A stretch of DNA of 64,000 bases from Perkinsus olseni (GCA_013115125.1 JABANN010000086.1:1-64000), one strand, 5' to 3'. Counted from the first letter of the stretch, positions 24,841-36,230 are shown. Notes: generated by a model from the sequence alone, not told the origin. Program-made: numbers and translations.

Positions 24841-26247
24841 ATGGCCAGACGGGTTGTTCTCCTACGCCTTGTAACCGTTACTGCCTCGATAGCATCATCG
24901 TCGTACCGAGCAGCTATTCATTCGAGAACTGCAAGCGTCGATGTTCCTAGCAGGCTGAACATGACCTTCTACGACGTGAAGACCAGATCAGAGGTAGATG
25001 TTCCGCAGCGTCCATCATGGTCGAATGTGACTGCGAATCCCCTCTGCTTCGGCTCGCCCTGCTGTCCTGTCACCTTCTTTTCCAGACTGTAATCGGATAC
25101 CTTGAGCGGTCGGGAGATGAGCGACTTCGCGTTATCGACGTGGCACATGTGGAATATCCTGAGGGGTGATGAGCTTGCTTCATCGTATGCAGACAACTGT
25201 ATGATTAGGACCAAAAACTTCGTCGAGTTCGTCGCGTTGTTCGATGAAGAAGCGCTGGAAGAGTTCAGAGGTTTCAACATGGAAAGATTTTCGAAGAAGG
25301 AGCAATCGCCAGAAAGGCCTTTATCGTCGCTAAAGGGACACCTGATGCGCAGCTTTGGCTCGATGGTTCTGAAGGAGTACGGACGGAAACCTACGACCGA
25401 CAGCGAACGCTATGCTGGAGGACGCGTGTTAATCACAGCTGATAACGTGGTCGGATCATTGGAAGTCGGGAAATTTTGCCGATTGCTCGTCCACTTTTCA
25501 GACTATCAATTGCGCGCTCTACTTGAGCAGGCCAGGAGTCAATCAAGCTTTTCGGCTTTCCGCCGTAAGAGCAGAACTGGCCGCGAATAGTGACCGGCAT
25601 AGACGGTGAGTGAAACGATACACCGTTGTGAGACCGAGTGCGGAAAATTTTGCTCCGTTAAACAGAGAAAAATTCCCCATACTCGGGCGCGACGAGTTAG
25701 CCTCACCGATGCACGCATCGATCATATGATTAGAGGTGTTCAAATTCATCTCCAACAACAGCGGCGGCTCCTCGCCGATGAATATTTTCATTCTTATTTT
25801 GCGGCCGTGGGAATAACGTGATCGCTGCGAGGTGACCCTGCAGTTCAGAACTGCCGGTTCTCGTGAAAACTTGAAGTATTACTGGTATTCTTTTCGCACT
25901 GCCACTGATAGTCTATGCAAGCCGAAGTATCTTTTCTAAATTATACTTGACGTTCTGATAGGCTAGTCAAGCCCAAGCTCCGAGTGGACAGGCTGAACGA
26001 ATTGCTGTCCAACGCCGATGAAGTTTCGCCTCGAAGAGTCTACTGTTTCCGGAGGGAGTGCAGATTGAAGACGCGTGCTAGGCAATTAGAGGCATATAGC
26101 AACTACATCTCACCGCCTGGAAGAAAGATCGCTCCCGACACCTGGCCGCTCACATATAACTCATCAACACAATATGATATGTTTGGGCTTCATATCATCA
26201 ATATTTTCCATTGGTTGACGAATGGTACTATGAAATACAAGGATTGA
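24841..26247 (+). CDS. Secreted-protein family, copy A
   Basis: Unrecognised family. Exon 1 24841-24993 codes for a 51-residue leader (MARRVVLLRLVTVTASIASS) typical of a signal peptide. Exon 2 25086-25165 (exactly 80 nt) gives TVIGYLERSGDERL and VIDVAHVEYPEG. After a 43-nt intron, exon 3 from 25209 reads NFVEFVALFDEEALEEFRGF, LKGHLMRSFGSMVLKEYG and LRALLEQARSQSSF, ending at 25590. A further exon near 25964-26247 codes for VKPKLRVDRLNELLSNADEV and EAYSNYISPPGRKIAPDTWP, then FHWLTNGTM and stop. How exon 3 is joined to it is not resolved. This is the most diverged of the copies with all parts, and unlike copies B, C and E it has no TGA at the end of exon 3's first block. Confidence 0.6.
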
Positions 26248-26492
26248 AGCCTCGAGCACGTATCTCCTAGTCTTGTATGAACGACCATCTCATTTATGCT
26301 CCTCCAATCTTAAGCTTTCCATTCACATCCGCGAGTGTTTTCATGGGGAATGTTGGTGTGGGGATGCACATGTTGTTGCGTATGAAGTTGTGTATCAGCG
26401 CTCGACGCACGCCGCATATGGATGGATAAGGCACAGATAGATTCGAAGTCAGAGATTTCCCAGAGTGGCCCAAGCCGCTAGTGTTGTTAAAG

Positions 26493-26562
26493 CGCGACTG
26501 GGGGGAATTGAACCTGCGCGCAGCGCGATCACGCGACTTAGCTCAGCTAAAGTCGTGAACTC
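26493..26562 (-). pseudogene. tRNA-like relic
   Basis: On the minus strand a T-arm-like GCAGGTTCAATTCCC and acceptor halves CACGACT/AGTCGCG (one mismatch) can be seen, but the D-loop and anticodon loop are collapsed, so no working tRNA is formed. Confidence 0.35.
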
Positions 26563-27844
26563 GGGTTGAGAGATCAATTGACTGGCTCAACACAACAGTT
26601 TATTTTAGAACCGCACCCTACCCGCCCTGGAGGAGGTCTCACTTCGTGTGAGACTGCTAGCGGTTGCCCGATGCCGCGGGTTGAGAATTCGGCCCAGGTC
26701 TTAATTTGCTTTACAATGCGGACGTCTGCTCGACGGGTGAGACAGGCAATTACATGCTCGGGGATGTCACATGCATGGGTTCGGCGAATAAGAAAGTCGG
26801 CGGTGCAAGTCGGATGAGTTGATTAGCGTTGCAGATGGGAGCATCAGTTTTGGGGGTCACCCTCGACCCGACGCTCTTGGGGATATAACAGCACGCTGTA
26901 TCTTCGCACTCTAATTCTCAACAGTTGAATGTGATTACGTTCGAATCGCTGAAGGCCACTTAGTTGTTCTAGTCCTCTGTAACGTGGAGTCCTAGTTTAG
27001 GACCCCTAAAGAATCATCTATGGCTTGCCAAAGGCATGAAACCCGCTCACGTAGTTTTCCCTTGTGAACTCCACACTATAGAGTTGTGTCCGAGAGGGCC
27101 TCGGGAAGAAGCCGATCCCCGAAGTTGGCTCACTAATTTGCGGAATTGAGTTGCTTGACCATCAAATTGATCACTGTCCGCGAATCTGATTTCCCTATTC
27201 GGTGTACGCCGCTAAAGTTGCCTCGTTCTTCGCCAATTTAATGTGATGTCCTCGGACGCGAGAATAACTGCCTCGATCATGGGATAAACTTCAGAACGGA
27301 ATTCTGAACAACTTCTTCAGGACTTCAGCTCTGTTAGCGACTCTGGAATTGGTTTTCACGCGCAATCTTCAATTTCATTTTCATATATTCGGTTCGGAAC
27401 TTCAGAGTAAATGTGCTAAACATCCTCTGGTTGCTCCAAACGCACCGGCTACATTATGTGAGAGCGCCTGTCGACTGAGCGATGGCCTGGGCGTCACTTG
27501 TCTCTACGATGCTGCAGGAGGTGCCAAGTTATTGAGTCAATATGTATGATCGAATCATACATGTACAAACCAGCATCATGAAACTGTACTGGATAAGATT
27601 AGATGCATCCAGGTCATATCTGTGGCCGACAAACGCGACAAATGAATGGTGAGCTTGTGACGAAGCGAGAATCATTCTACGAGAATGTGCTGTCCCTTGT
27701 GATCTAGCTTTTCTTCGAGCTCAATAGAGCCTCTCCTACAGTTGGAATTTCTCCTGTATGAGCACTTCGGGCAGGGCGATTACACCGCGTTGTAGCAGCA
27801 GCTTTTCATACCTCCCAAATGTGTTACCCTGTAGTTGATCCCCT
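26563..27844. other. Non-coding accessory stretch
   Basis: No supported exon. It contains a palindrome at 27542-27562 (ATGTATGAT, CGA, ATCATACAT) and a smaller GTCCTA/TAGGAC hairpin near 26987. Confidence 0.45.
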
Positions 27845-29586
27845 ATGACCAGACAGACTGCCCTGCCACGTTCTCTGGCCGTGATCGCCTCGATAGCACC
27901 ATCGTCATACCAAGCAGCTATTGGTCGGGCGAGTGTGAGCCCTGATGTTTCAAGCAGACTGCAGATGATCTTCTACGATCATGAGACAAAGTCAGAGGTA
28001 AAGCAGACACACCGTTTCTCATGGTCGAGTTTGTCTCGCTCTGCGTCACTGCGCGGCGCGTTACTGGCGAAGAGTGAATCTCCCGCAGACTGTTATGGGA
28101 TACCTCGAGCAGCCGGGATCTGAGCAGCTCACGATTACCGACGTGGCACATGTAGATTATTTCAAGGGGTGATGATTTTCAGTGAAACTGCCCCGTATCG
28201 TCGCTTCCTTAGGGACGACCCCTGCGTCAAATTCACAGTGGTGGCTGATGAAGATGTGCTTAGAGAATACAATTTAGTGCTGAAGGATGGAGTCTCCGAG
28301 AAGAAAATCAAAGCGAAGACTCCGCACTCACTTAAGGTGCAGGCTATGCGGAGGCTTGGCGCAAAAATCCTGAAAGAATACGGAAAGAATTTCCGTCGCG
28401 ACGGGAGCCCGCTCTACACGTGGACTCGCTCGTATTTAGAGACCGCAGAATGGGTAAGGCTATGGTACTCGGAGGGAGCCTTCTGGTCGCTCGTTAACTA
28501 CTCAGGACGTTGATTACAAGGTCTTCTCAAGAAGGCCAGAAGTCAACCAGCCTTTGAGACTCACAGCTCTGAGAGTAAGGCTGACTCCAAACAACGGAAT
28601 GAAATGCTTGTAAGCTAAAATTCGGATGCTGAATGATGCAAGTCGAGTTGTCTCGATATTGAAGCTGGCAAACCTGACCATTCGGGTCTTGCCTGCGAAG
28701 CCTTTTTGGCTAGCCCCGGAGCTATACTGTATAGGTGTTCCTGCGCCAGGGGCTCCCTGGTACGGGGTATATGCTATATAATATGGCATATACCCCCTGC
28801 CAGGGCCTATAGCCTGTATCCCTCGACGTGGATTTCCGTCGACCATGACGGTGAAGGTCTAACAGTGATTGACAGCCACTCTCCGTTGGGCAGTGTCCAC
28901 AGAAGCTACTTTCGCTTTCTCATGGCAGGGGAGCTAGGAACGCAGCAAGACGCTGCTGCGATGCGTGCGGTTTCGAGTGGTGTCTTGTATTCTTCGTAGT
29001 GTAACACTAAGTGTTACTATGCGGCCTGGTCTAGGCATGATGCCTAAGGCATCGTTCTTTGGCTCTTAATAGGTCAGTCAAGCCGAAGTTCAGCGTGGAC
29101 AGGTTACACGAACTGCTCACCCGCAGCGAAGGAGTCGTGCCATTTCCTGACGGTATGCTATGTGCCGGCTCGATATGTCATTCGGTTAAATTAGGACAAC
29201 TCCGTACACCGGAGTTGTTATTAAAATTGCACGTGCACCTCACGGAGCGAGGAATTGCCTGATATAGCGAATAATTCTTCTCCGACAAGTGAACGACGAA
29301 CAATTTTCAAAGGTCAATGCTCTTCACTAGAAAAAAACATGGTCTTCCCGAAGAAAACCTTCAAGCTAGCACATTAACTTTATTCTCAGAACATAAATGG
29401 GACTTATCTAGGAGGCAGCTTGGGGCCTACAGTGACTACATCTCACCACCTGGCAGTAACATCTCGGCTGATACCTGGCCGAAGACACTTCGAGAAGTGC
29501 AGAAGCGATACAGCGAACCGAAGGCAGTCTACATCCCTAATGTTGTCCACTGGCTGACGATGGGTACTTTCAAGGCCTCTCCATAG
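27845..29586 (+). CDS. Secreted-protein family, copy B
   Basis: Exon 1 27845-27997: signal-peptide leader (MTRQTALPRSLAVIASIAPS). Intron 27998-28088. Exon 2 28089-28168 (80 nt): YLEQPGSEQLTITDVAHVDY. Intron 28169-28212 (44 nt). Exon 3 28213-28513: CVKFTVVADEDVLREYNLVL, GVSEKKIKAKTPHSLKVQAM, LYTWTRSYLETAEWVRLWYS and VNYSGR, then TGA. Past that TGA the frame continues LQGLLKKARSQPAFETHSS, which is kept in the other copies, so either the TGA is avoided by a 42-nt GT-AG intron starting at 28509 or the protein ends there. A tail region at about 29069-29586 carries VKPKFSVDRLHELLTRSEG and GAYSDYISPPGSNISADTW with VVHWLTMGTFKASP. Start chosen at the Met shared by copies C and E. Confidence 0.65.
28746..28796 (+). 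other. Paired hairpins in family copy B
   Basis: Two adjacent stems: CCAGGG/CCCTGG around GCT (28746-28760), and GGGGTATATGC/GCATATACCCC around an AT-rich loop (28764-28796). Equivalent stems occur in copies C and E. Confidence 0.8.
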
Positions 29587-30112
29587 GAATCGATGACCTC
29601 AAGCCCTCTTCGAGAAAACTTATCCGGGTGGTATGGAGACTTAACTTCGTTTGAAGGATGTTCGCGATTTCGTCCGAAAACTCCCTCTTTGCGAAGTAGA
29701 TGCACCCCGAGTTGTTGGCCACAACCTGTTGCTATCTTTATGTTCAGTTGTTCTCATGAAAATGTGATGTTGTTCAGCTATGCAGAAGAGTTGTTGTATC
29801 TCACGTACTCCTTGGGCTCATTCAATGCCCCCTTTTCCGAATCCGAGTTGTGCTTTTGGAAATCTGGGATCTACATCAAAGTGTGGCTCATGGGATGAGT
29901 TTCCAAGGAAATGTTTTCCGGCACGAAACGGGTACCGATTCCGACTCGGCATTTCGGGTTCCCGAGTCCCTACCTTTCTGAGTGAACGCTACACCCCCAA
30001 GATGCGCATCTCATAGCGTATCTTGAAGGCTGCGCTGCCTATATCCACGCAACGCGTAATTGTCAATATCCCGAGTGAGATATTACTCCCGAGTTTGAGA
30101 GATTTATATATA

Positions 30113-30712
30113 CGGGGTGTTCAGAAAAATCAGCCGGAATCAATCCCAGAAAGTATTCTTAGAATCGATTCCCGAATCGTGTTCAGAGTAGTCCACTCTC
30201 AAATATCTCGGAATGTGTTCCAGAATCGATTCCGAAACGTGTTCAACGGATCGCATTCTCAGAACGCATTCTTAGAATGGATTCCGGACGCGTTTCGAGC
30301 GCAACGTCCGCTATCCCACAAGCGCCTAACCCCCGGAGGCGTCGCCGACGAAATTTAGTCGAATGGCCTAGCGGTGAAGCGCCCAGTCCTCATCCACTGT
30401 GGATCATCATGATCCACAAGATCGCGAGTTCGATCCTTGGGCAGGGTGGACCATGGAGTCGGGGAGAACCTTCACGCGCCACGATTAGCTACACGCCGTA
30501 AAATATTCGCTCAGGAAACGATTTTCTCAAGCCCAAATTTCGCATTCTGGAATACGTTTCGGAAGACAATCTGAAGTCTTCTGAACGCGTTCGGAATCCA
30601 TTCTGGAACACTCCCCAGAATGTATTTCGGAGCCAGTTCTCTAAACGCAATTTTGGTGCTTTGCATTCTGGAATGTATTCTGAATTTCAGAACAGGTTCT
30701 CTGAACACCCCG
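30113..30712. mobile_element. MITE-like inverted-repeat element
   Basis: The ends are CGGGGTGTTCAGA (from 30113) and TCTGAACACCCCG (to 30712), a perfect 13-nt terminal inverted repeat. Inside, both halves hold many degenerate GAATCNATTCYGGAA-like words in opposite order. There is no transposase frame. A clear target duplication is not seen (TA on the left only). The GGTGTTCAGA terminus resembles Tc1/mariner-type ends, but family assignment is inference. A tRNA-like stretch lies in the middle. Confidence 0.55.
30358..30450 (+). pseudogene. tRNA-like stretch inside the MITE-like element
   Basis: It shows GGCCTAGCGGTGAAGCGCC (class II D-arm style), a 9-bp hairpin TGTGGATCA/TGATCCACA where a long variable arm would lie, and GCGAGTTCGATCC as a T-arm. 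Acceptor strands do not pair and the anticodon loop is the wrong size, so it is a relic or chance. Confidence 0.3.
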
Positions 30713-31007
30713 ACAGAGGTGCACTTGAACAGTTGGAAACGTGACCCGCTCTCTGAAATCGGGGTAAGCGCCCGTAAGAAATACCCGAGCACTTGAATAG
30801 ATGATGTCTCGGAAAACTTTTCCGGAGTGCTTGTTCTTCTCCCAGGACTCGGTTCCCGGTAGATTTCCCTCGTACTCGAAATCCGGAACGAAAAGCACTT
30901 GAATAGGCCCCTGATTCTGCAAGTTCGATTTCGGCGTTACGCCGGGCGTGGATATTTCGCTAGGGAATCCCAAGTAGGGACTCCCTAGCGTAGTAGATGG
31001 CCAGAGA

Positions 31008-32155
31008 CGCGCCACTGCGCGTTCTCGACATGGCGCATGTGTTATACCCTTGGAGGCGGAGACTCTTGAAATATATCTTTTCAGGGATGAGTGATTTAGA
31101 ACACAACGTTTGGCTATAAGATTTATGATTGAGTATATCGGTGAAAGTCCGACCAAGCTGGTACTGTCGTTGGACTATACACTCGCGCACAGCGCTCGAA
31201 CTTGGCCTTCTAGAATCCATTCCTACACCCAACGTTCTATCTTGCTCCTCACCGAAGCTACATAAGCTGAGGCGCACTACAAATCGTCCACATTATCGCA
31301 TTCTAACTTAGAATTTCTAAGGAACAGCAGTCTCGTCAATTTCACTTCGTTGTTCGATGAAGAAGTGTTGGGAGGACTCAACAACTTCCAAATGAAAGCC
31401 CTCGGAAAGGGAGAGGTTCTCACAGCGAGAACTCCATCTTCGCTTAAGAAGCACCTGATGCGCAGCTTCGGCAGACGTATCCTGACGGAAAAGAGCTGGG
31501 ATTTGAAGGAACCGAAGCAAGCTCCGCGCTGCAGGAGGGGCGGTCAGACGAAATGACAGTGTGGTGTGCCGTAGCGGTTCCAGAATGCTCGCGGATTGCT
31601 TGCCAAGGCTTCTGGACTCCTAGAGTGTCGGCAAGCAATGACCTCCTAAATTAGGAGATCAATTGCGTTATCTACTCGAGCAGGCCAGGAGTCGATCAAG
31701 CGTTCAGACTCACAGCTCTGAGAGCAGAAGTAGCTACGCATGTCGACCGATATGAACAGTAGGTTCAGCGATACAGCGACATCCCACTATTCTCGACTTC
31801 TGCGAACCTGTGATCGAGTCTCAGAGACCCTGAATTAGGGTCTCTTGAAGACAATAGCGTCTCTATTATTGGCTAGAGCTCGCTTCCGGAATCCTGTTGG
31901 TGCCTTAGATCGGCCAAGCCCGAGTTGATTATGGGCCTGCTGGAAAAAGGTCAGCACCGAGAAGACACTCCGTAGCAAGTAGAGGCTTATAGCAACCACA
32001 TCGCACCACCTGGTGGTAAAACGGAACCTGATATCTGGCCGAATGAATATAGGTCTCACCCAAGAGCATATAATAGAATAGAAGATCCGTTTGTCGCTCG
32101 AATCATGAATATCTGCCATTGGTTGGCAAATGATACCATGAAGTGCATGTACTGA
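31008..32155 (+). pseudogene. Secreted-protein family, copy D (relic)
   Basis: Homologous parts in order: PLRVLDMAHVLYPW (exon 2, 31008-31050), then NFTSLFDEEVLGGLNNFQ and LKKHLMRSFGRRIL (exon 3, 31330-31490), then LRYLLEQARSRSSVQTHSS (31663-31730), then VEAYSNHIAPPGGK and ICHWLANDTM with stop at 32153-32155. The leader exon is missing. A hairpin-bearing insertion breaks exon 3 (31595-31657), and an in-frame TAG precedes the tail. It is closest to copy A. Confidence 0.6.
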
Positions 32156-33569
32156 TTCGTGATACCCGGACCCAAATTGGGTCACCCAATGCCGTACAGA
32201 AAGAGAACGGCCTGGAATGATTCCAGTGGAATCCAGATTCTCGAGTGGTATCGATCATTCTCGTCTTGTAGCAGATTTTATTCGGTTACACTCGTACTCC
32301 TTCCTTCCGGGGTTATTCAATCCCATCGTCATGTTATACCGTTTTATCCACGGCTGTTCTCGTCACGTTTAATGTTATGCTGATATGAACTTTCTGTTGC
32401 GTTCCGTTATGCTCTCCATCTCTGTATGTCAGGCTTGTTCCTGAACACTATTTCTGCTACACGATTCGCAGCGAAATTGGAAGGAAACCACCAAGCCGTG
32501 GTGACCACGGGCGGAGCGCACGACTTCATTCGATTCATTGCTGGAATTTCATGCGATTCCAGGAAATTCCAACCCGGACAACTCACCAGGTCCAGAGGTA
32601 GGGAGGATTGACAGATTGATAGCTCTTTCTCGACTCTATGGATGATGGGCCCCCACTGGCGGCACATGGCCATTCTCAGTTGATGGAATGGTTCGTCTGG
32701 CTAATTCTGTTAACGGCAGAGGCCTCAACCGGCTTAATAGTTGCTATAAACTTCACCTTTTGGCGAAAGGCTTTTACCCCTACTTCTTGGAGGGACTGCC
32801 AAGAAGTAGGGTGGGTGATGCCCTAACATGCTCTGCGTTACTTTGTGAGGCCTGCTCGTACCATTGTGTAGGCATACTGAGCTCTAACCAGTATCCAGGC
32901 GATGAATATACGACTATCGATTGTAATGGTTTCTACGTAAATCCTAGCGTCGAACGATTCAATACTTCAGTTTGGGACATGCTTTGCAGCACCCACGGTC
33001 CACGTCTATTCGTGCACAGAATGGGGCATGCTTGCGTGCGGTCGGTATGCGAGCCACAATAGCCACGCCTCCTGGCAGTGAGGGTCTAGCCATAGAACAA
33101 GTTCGAGGACGAACTCGACTGAACCCGCAACGCGCGGGTATGGGAAACGGTTGTGTGGGCGAGCGAGGACGGACGCCGCGAGTGGCAATGGCGGCCCAGA
33201 CTCCTCCGGCGGGAGTCGTCCCGGAGGCGGTTGGACGGCACCTCCCCATAGGATCCGCTTGAGGGACGGTTAGAGAAGATCACCAATCTCGTCTTTTTCC
33301 TTTTTCTTCTTGAACAGGACCAGAACCCATTACCTACACGGGCGTTGCACTGACGCGACCAACTAGTATTCATTCGCCCAGTAGGGTTGAGGTGGTCTTT
33401 TAACACCGTATCGAGCTGCGATTCCTGTGGCCGGCGTCGCTGCACGGTCGGGCAGTGTGGAATCTTCGGCGAACCTCAGTAGGGTACCTCGACGAGACGG
33501 GACATGAGCAGACTGCCGACGGCAGTCTGACTGCACGGCGTGCATTGCCATTTATCCAGGGAAGATGGG
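32156..33569. other. Palindrome-rich non-coding stretch
   Basis: No supported exon. Perfect short inverted repeats are frequent: 32169-32183 (GACCCAA-A-TTGGGTC), 32212-32226 (CTGGAAT-G-ATTCCAG), 32778-32811 (13-bp stem CCCTACTTCTTGG, 8-nt loop) and one near 33509-33529 (CAGACTGCC/GGCAGTCTG). Confidence 0.6.
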
Positions 33570-33808
33570 TGCGTCGAATTCTTTATAGTGGCTGATGAAG
33601 ATGTGAATCATATCACGCGGGAGTACAATTAATCGGTACGTGCCAGTTTCTTGCGGGTTATCGCTGCGAAAACTCCACCCTCGTTGATGGAGCAGGTGAT
33701 GCACAGGTTCGGCTCACTAATTGTGAAGAAGTCCGAAGAAACTTATCATTTCGAGAGGAACAAACTTCGCGCTCTCGGCTTGAGAGCAGTTCATTCCTCT
33801 TGAGAGGA
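33570..33808 (+). pseudogene. Secreted-protein family, exon 3 fragment
   Basis: Reads FFIVADEDV, then after a break AKTPPSLMEQVMHRFGSLIVKKS, matching exon 3 of the family. No leader, exon 2 or tail, and an early stop. It lies just upstream of copy C. Confidence 0.55.
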
Positions 33809-33990
33809 ATTGAGGGTTCAGATATCTCTCCAGTGTAAAATTTGCTGCTTCTTGCCATCTTGCTTTCCTTCGAGCACAATAGAACCTCTCCGACAGGTGG
33901 AATTAGGTGTGTTTTGAGCAGGGCGATTACATCGTGCTAGAGCAACAGTTGTCAATACCCCAAGGTCACTTACCCTGTAGTTGATCCCCT

Positions 33991-35726
33991 ATGACCAGAC
34001 AGACTGCCCTGCTACGTTCCCTGGCCCTGATCGCCTCGATCGCACCATCGTCATACCAAGCAGCTATTGCTCCAGGAGGTGTGAACCCTGGCGTTTCAAG
34101 TAGGCTAAACATGACCTTCTACGATCCGGAGACAAACTTAGAGGTACAGTAGACTCGGCGTTTCCCACAGTCGAGTTAATCTCGCTCTGTGTCACTGCAC
34201 GGTGCTCCTCGTGTCCCTGCCCTGGCGAAGAGTGAATCTTTTGCAGACCGTGATTGGATACCTCGAGCATTCGATATCTAAGCCACTCATGATTACCGAC
34301 GTGGCACATGTGAGTTATTCCAAGGGGTAATGGTTATCAGTAAAGCTTCCCCGCATTCTCGTATCCTCAGAAGAGGTAGCTGTGTCGAATTCACAGTGGT
34401 GGCTGATGAATATGTGCTTAGAAAATACAATTTATTGCTGAAGGATGGAGTCTCCGAGAAGAAAATCAAAGCGAAGACTCCGCACTCACTGAAGGTGCAG
34501 GCTATGCGCAGATTCGGTTCAGAAATCCTAAAAGAATACGAAAAGAATTGCCGTCGCGACGGCAGCCCACTCTACACGTGGACTCGCTCGCATTTAAAGA
34601 CCGCAGAATGGGTAAGACTATGGTACTCGGAGGGAGCCTTCTGCGTGCTCGTTAACTACTCAGGACGTTGATTACAAGGTCTTCTCGAGGAGGCCAGAAA
34701 TCGACCAGCCTTTGAGGATCTCAGCTATTAGAGCAACGCTGACTCGAGAGGATGGAAAGAGCTGCGCGTAAGCTGAACGATTCAAATCAAGTTGTCTCGA
34801 TATTGAAGCTGGAAAACCCTGACCATTCGGGTCTTGCCTGCGAAGTCTTTTTGGCTAGCCCCGGAGCTATACTGTATAGGTGTTTCAGCGCCAGGGACTC
34901 CCTGGTACGGGGTATATGCTATATAATATGGCATATACCCCCTGCCATGACCTATAGCCTGTATCCCTCGACATGATGTCCGTCGACCATGACGGTGAAG
35001 GTCTAACAGTGATTGACAGCCACTCTCCGTTGGACAGTGCCCACACAATCTACTCCCGCTTTCTCATGGCACGGGAGCTAGGAACGCAGCAAGGCGCTGC
35101 TGCGATGCGTGCGGTTTCGAGTGGTATCTTGTATTCTTCATGGCGCAACTCGGCGGCCTAGTCTAGCCATCGCTTTTGGATTATCGGTGTTCTCAATAGG
35201 TTCATCAAGCCGAAGTTTAGCGTGTACAGGCTACACGAACTGCTCACCCGCAGCGAAGGAGTCCGTCGACGATTTCCCGACGGTACGGTATGTGCCGGCT
35301 CGATATGTCATTTCGATCGAATTAGGACAACTCCGTCCGTCGGAATTGTTATTAATAGCATTGCGTGCACCTCACGGAGCAAAGAATTGCCTGATATGGC
35401 GAACAATTCTTCTCCGACATGTGAACGACAAATAATTTTCATACGCCGATCCTCCTCACGAGAAGAGAAAATCTTGTTTTCATCAAGCTAGCGCATTAAT
35501 TTCATTCTCAGAACATAAATGGTACTTATCTGAGAGGCAGTTCCAGGCGTACAGTGACTACCTGGTCCCACCTGGCAGTAACGTCTCGTTTGACACCTGG
35601 CCGATGACGCTTAAAGAAGTGAAAAGGACACAAAATTATCCGGAGGCATACCAGATCCCTCATATTGTCCACTGGCTCACGATGGGCTCTATCAAGGCCA
35701 ACAAGACTCAACAGCCCAAACCTTAA
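33991..35726 (+). CDS. Secreted-protein family, copy C
   Basis: Exon 1 33991-34143: leader MTRQTALLRSLALIASIAPS. Intron 34144-34246. Exon 2 34247-34326 (80 nt): YLEHSISKPLMITDVAHVSY. Intron 34327-34370 (44 nt). Exon 3 34371-34671: CVEFTVVADEYVLRKYNLLL, KTPHSLKVQAMRRFGSEIL, AEWVRLWYSEGAFCVLVNYS, then TGA as in copy B. The tail at about 35210-35726 has IKPKFSVYRLHELLTRSEGV, then QAYSDYLVPPGSNVSFDTW and YQIPHIVHWLTMGSI, stop 35724-35726. Exons 1 to 3 are open. It is nearly identical to copy B in the middle, which points to recent duplication or gene conversion. No known domain is recognised. Confidence 0.65.
34891..34941 (+). other. Paired hairpins in family copy C
   Basis: CCAGGG/CCCTGG around ACT (34891-34905) and GGGGTATATGC/GCATATACCCC (34909-34941), in the same place as in copy B. 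Confidence 0.8.
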
Positions 35727-36230
35727 TGAAGGAATTTCTGGTGGTGGTATGGATACTCTCATTCCGTGTGAGGGACGTTTACGATTTCATCCGAATGCAT
35801 CCTCTTTTCGTAGTGAAGCTCCCCTATGTTGTTGCTGTATGTGTCCTCGGCTGTACTCATGAAGATTTGGTGTTGTTCTGCTGTCCAAACGATCTGTTGT
35901 ATTCTACGTACTCCTGATTCTGCAAGGTAGATTTCGGGGTAGATATTTCGCTAGAGAGTGTTGAACAAAACTCTTGGTGCAATGGTGGAAGAGCTACGTG
36001 AGATCGTTCAGTCGAAATGTCTTCCTGGCGCACACCTGTCTCAGTTAGTGTATGTGAAACCATTTCTAAAGACTTAAAGTTGGGAGAGCTCGGACTAGCC
36101 AGTGCTTCAATACAGAATAGTTCCGGCCCGAAACTTTCGGGGTACAAACATGAAGAATCGCATAGTGCGATTTGTATTAGCGGACAGCCCCTAGCGCATG
36201 ACTCGATTGCACTGTGCCGTTGCTTACTCG
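35727..36230. repeat. Block shared with 59.25-59.5 kb (downstream of copies C and E)
   Basis: 35730-35960 aligns with 59246-59470 at high identity, including GTTGTTGCTGTATGTGTCCT. A more diverged version follows copy B at about 29610-29830. Both C and E versions keep an open stretch (YVVAVCVLGCTHEDLVLFCC), but it may simply be 3' flank. Confidence 0.65.

Noticed and set aside
28169-28513. Exon 3 of copy B read as a separate gene starting MMIF
   Set aside because: That start lies inside the 44-nt intron; the same intron is seen in copies A, C and E and restores the frame from exon 2.
30358-30450. tRNA-Sec with anticodon TCA
   Set aside because: The loop can be set to TCA and there is a long hairpin, but acceptor strands do not pair and the anticodon stem is only 4 bp with an 8-nt loop.
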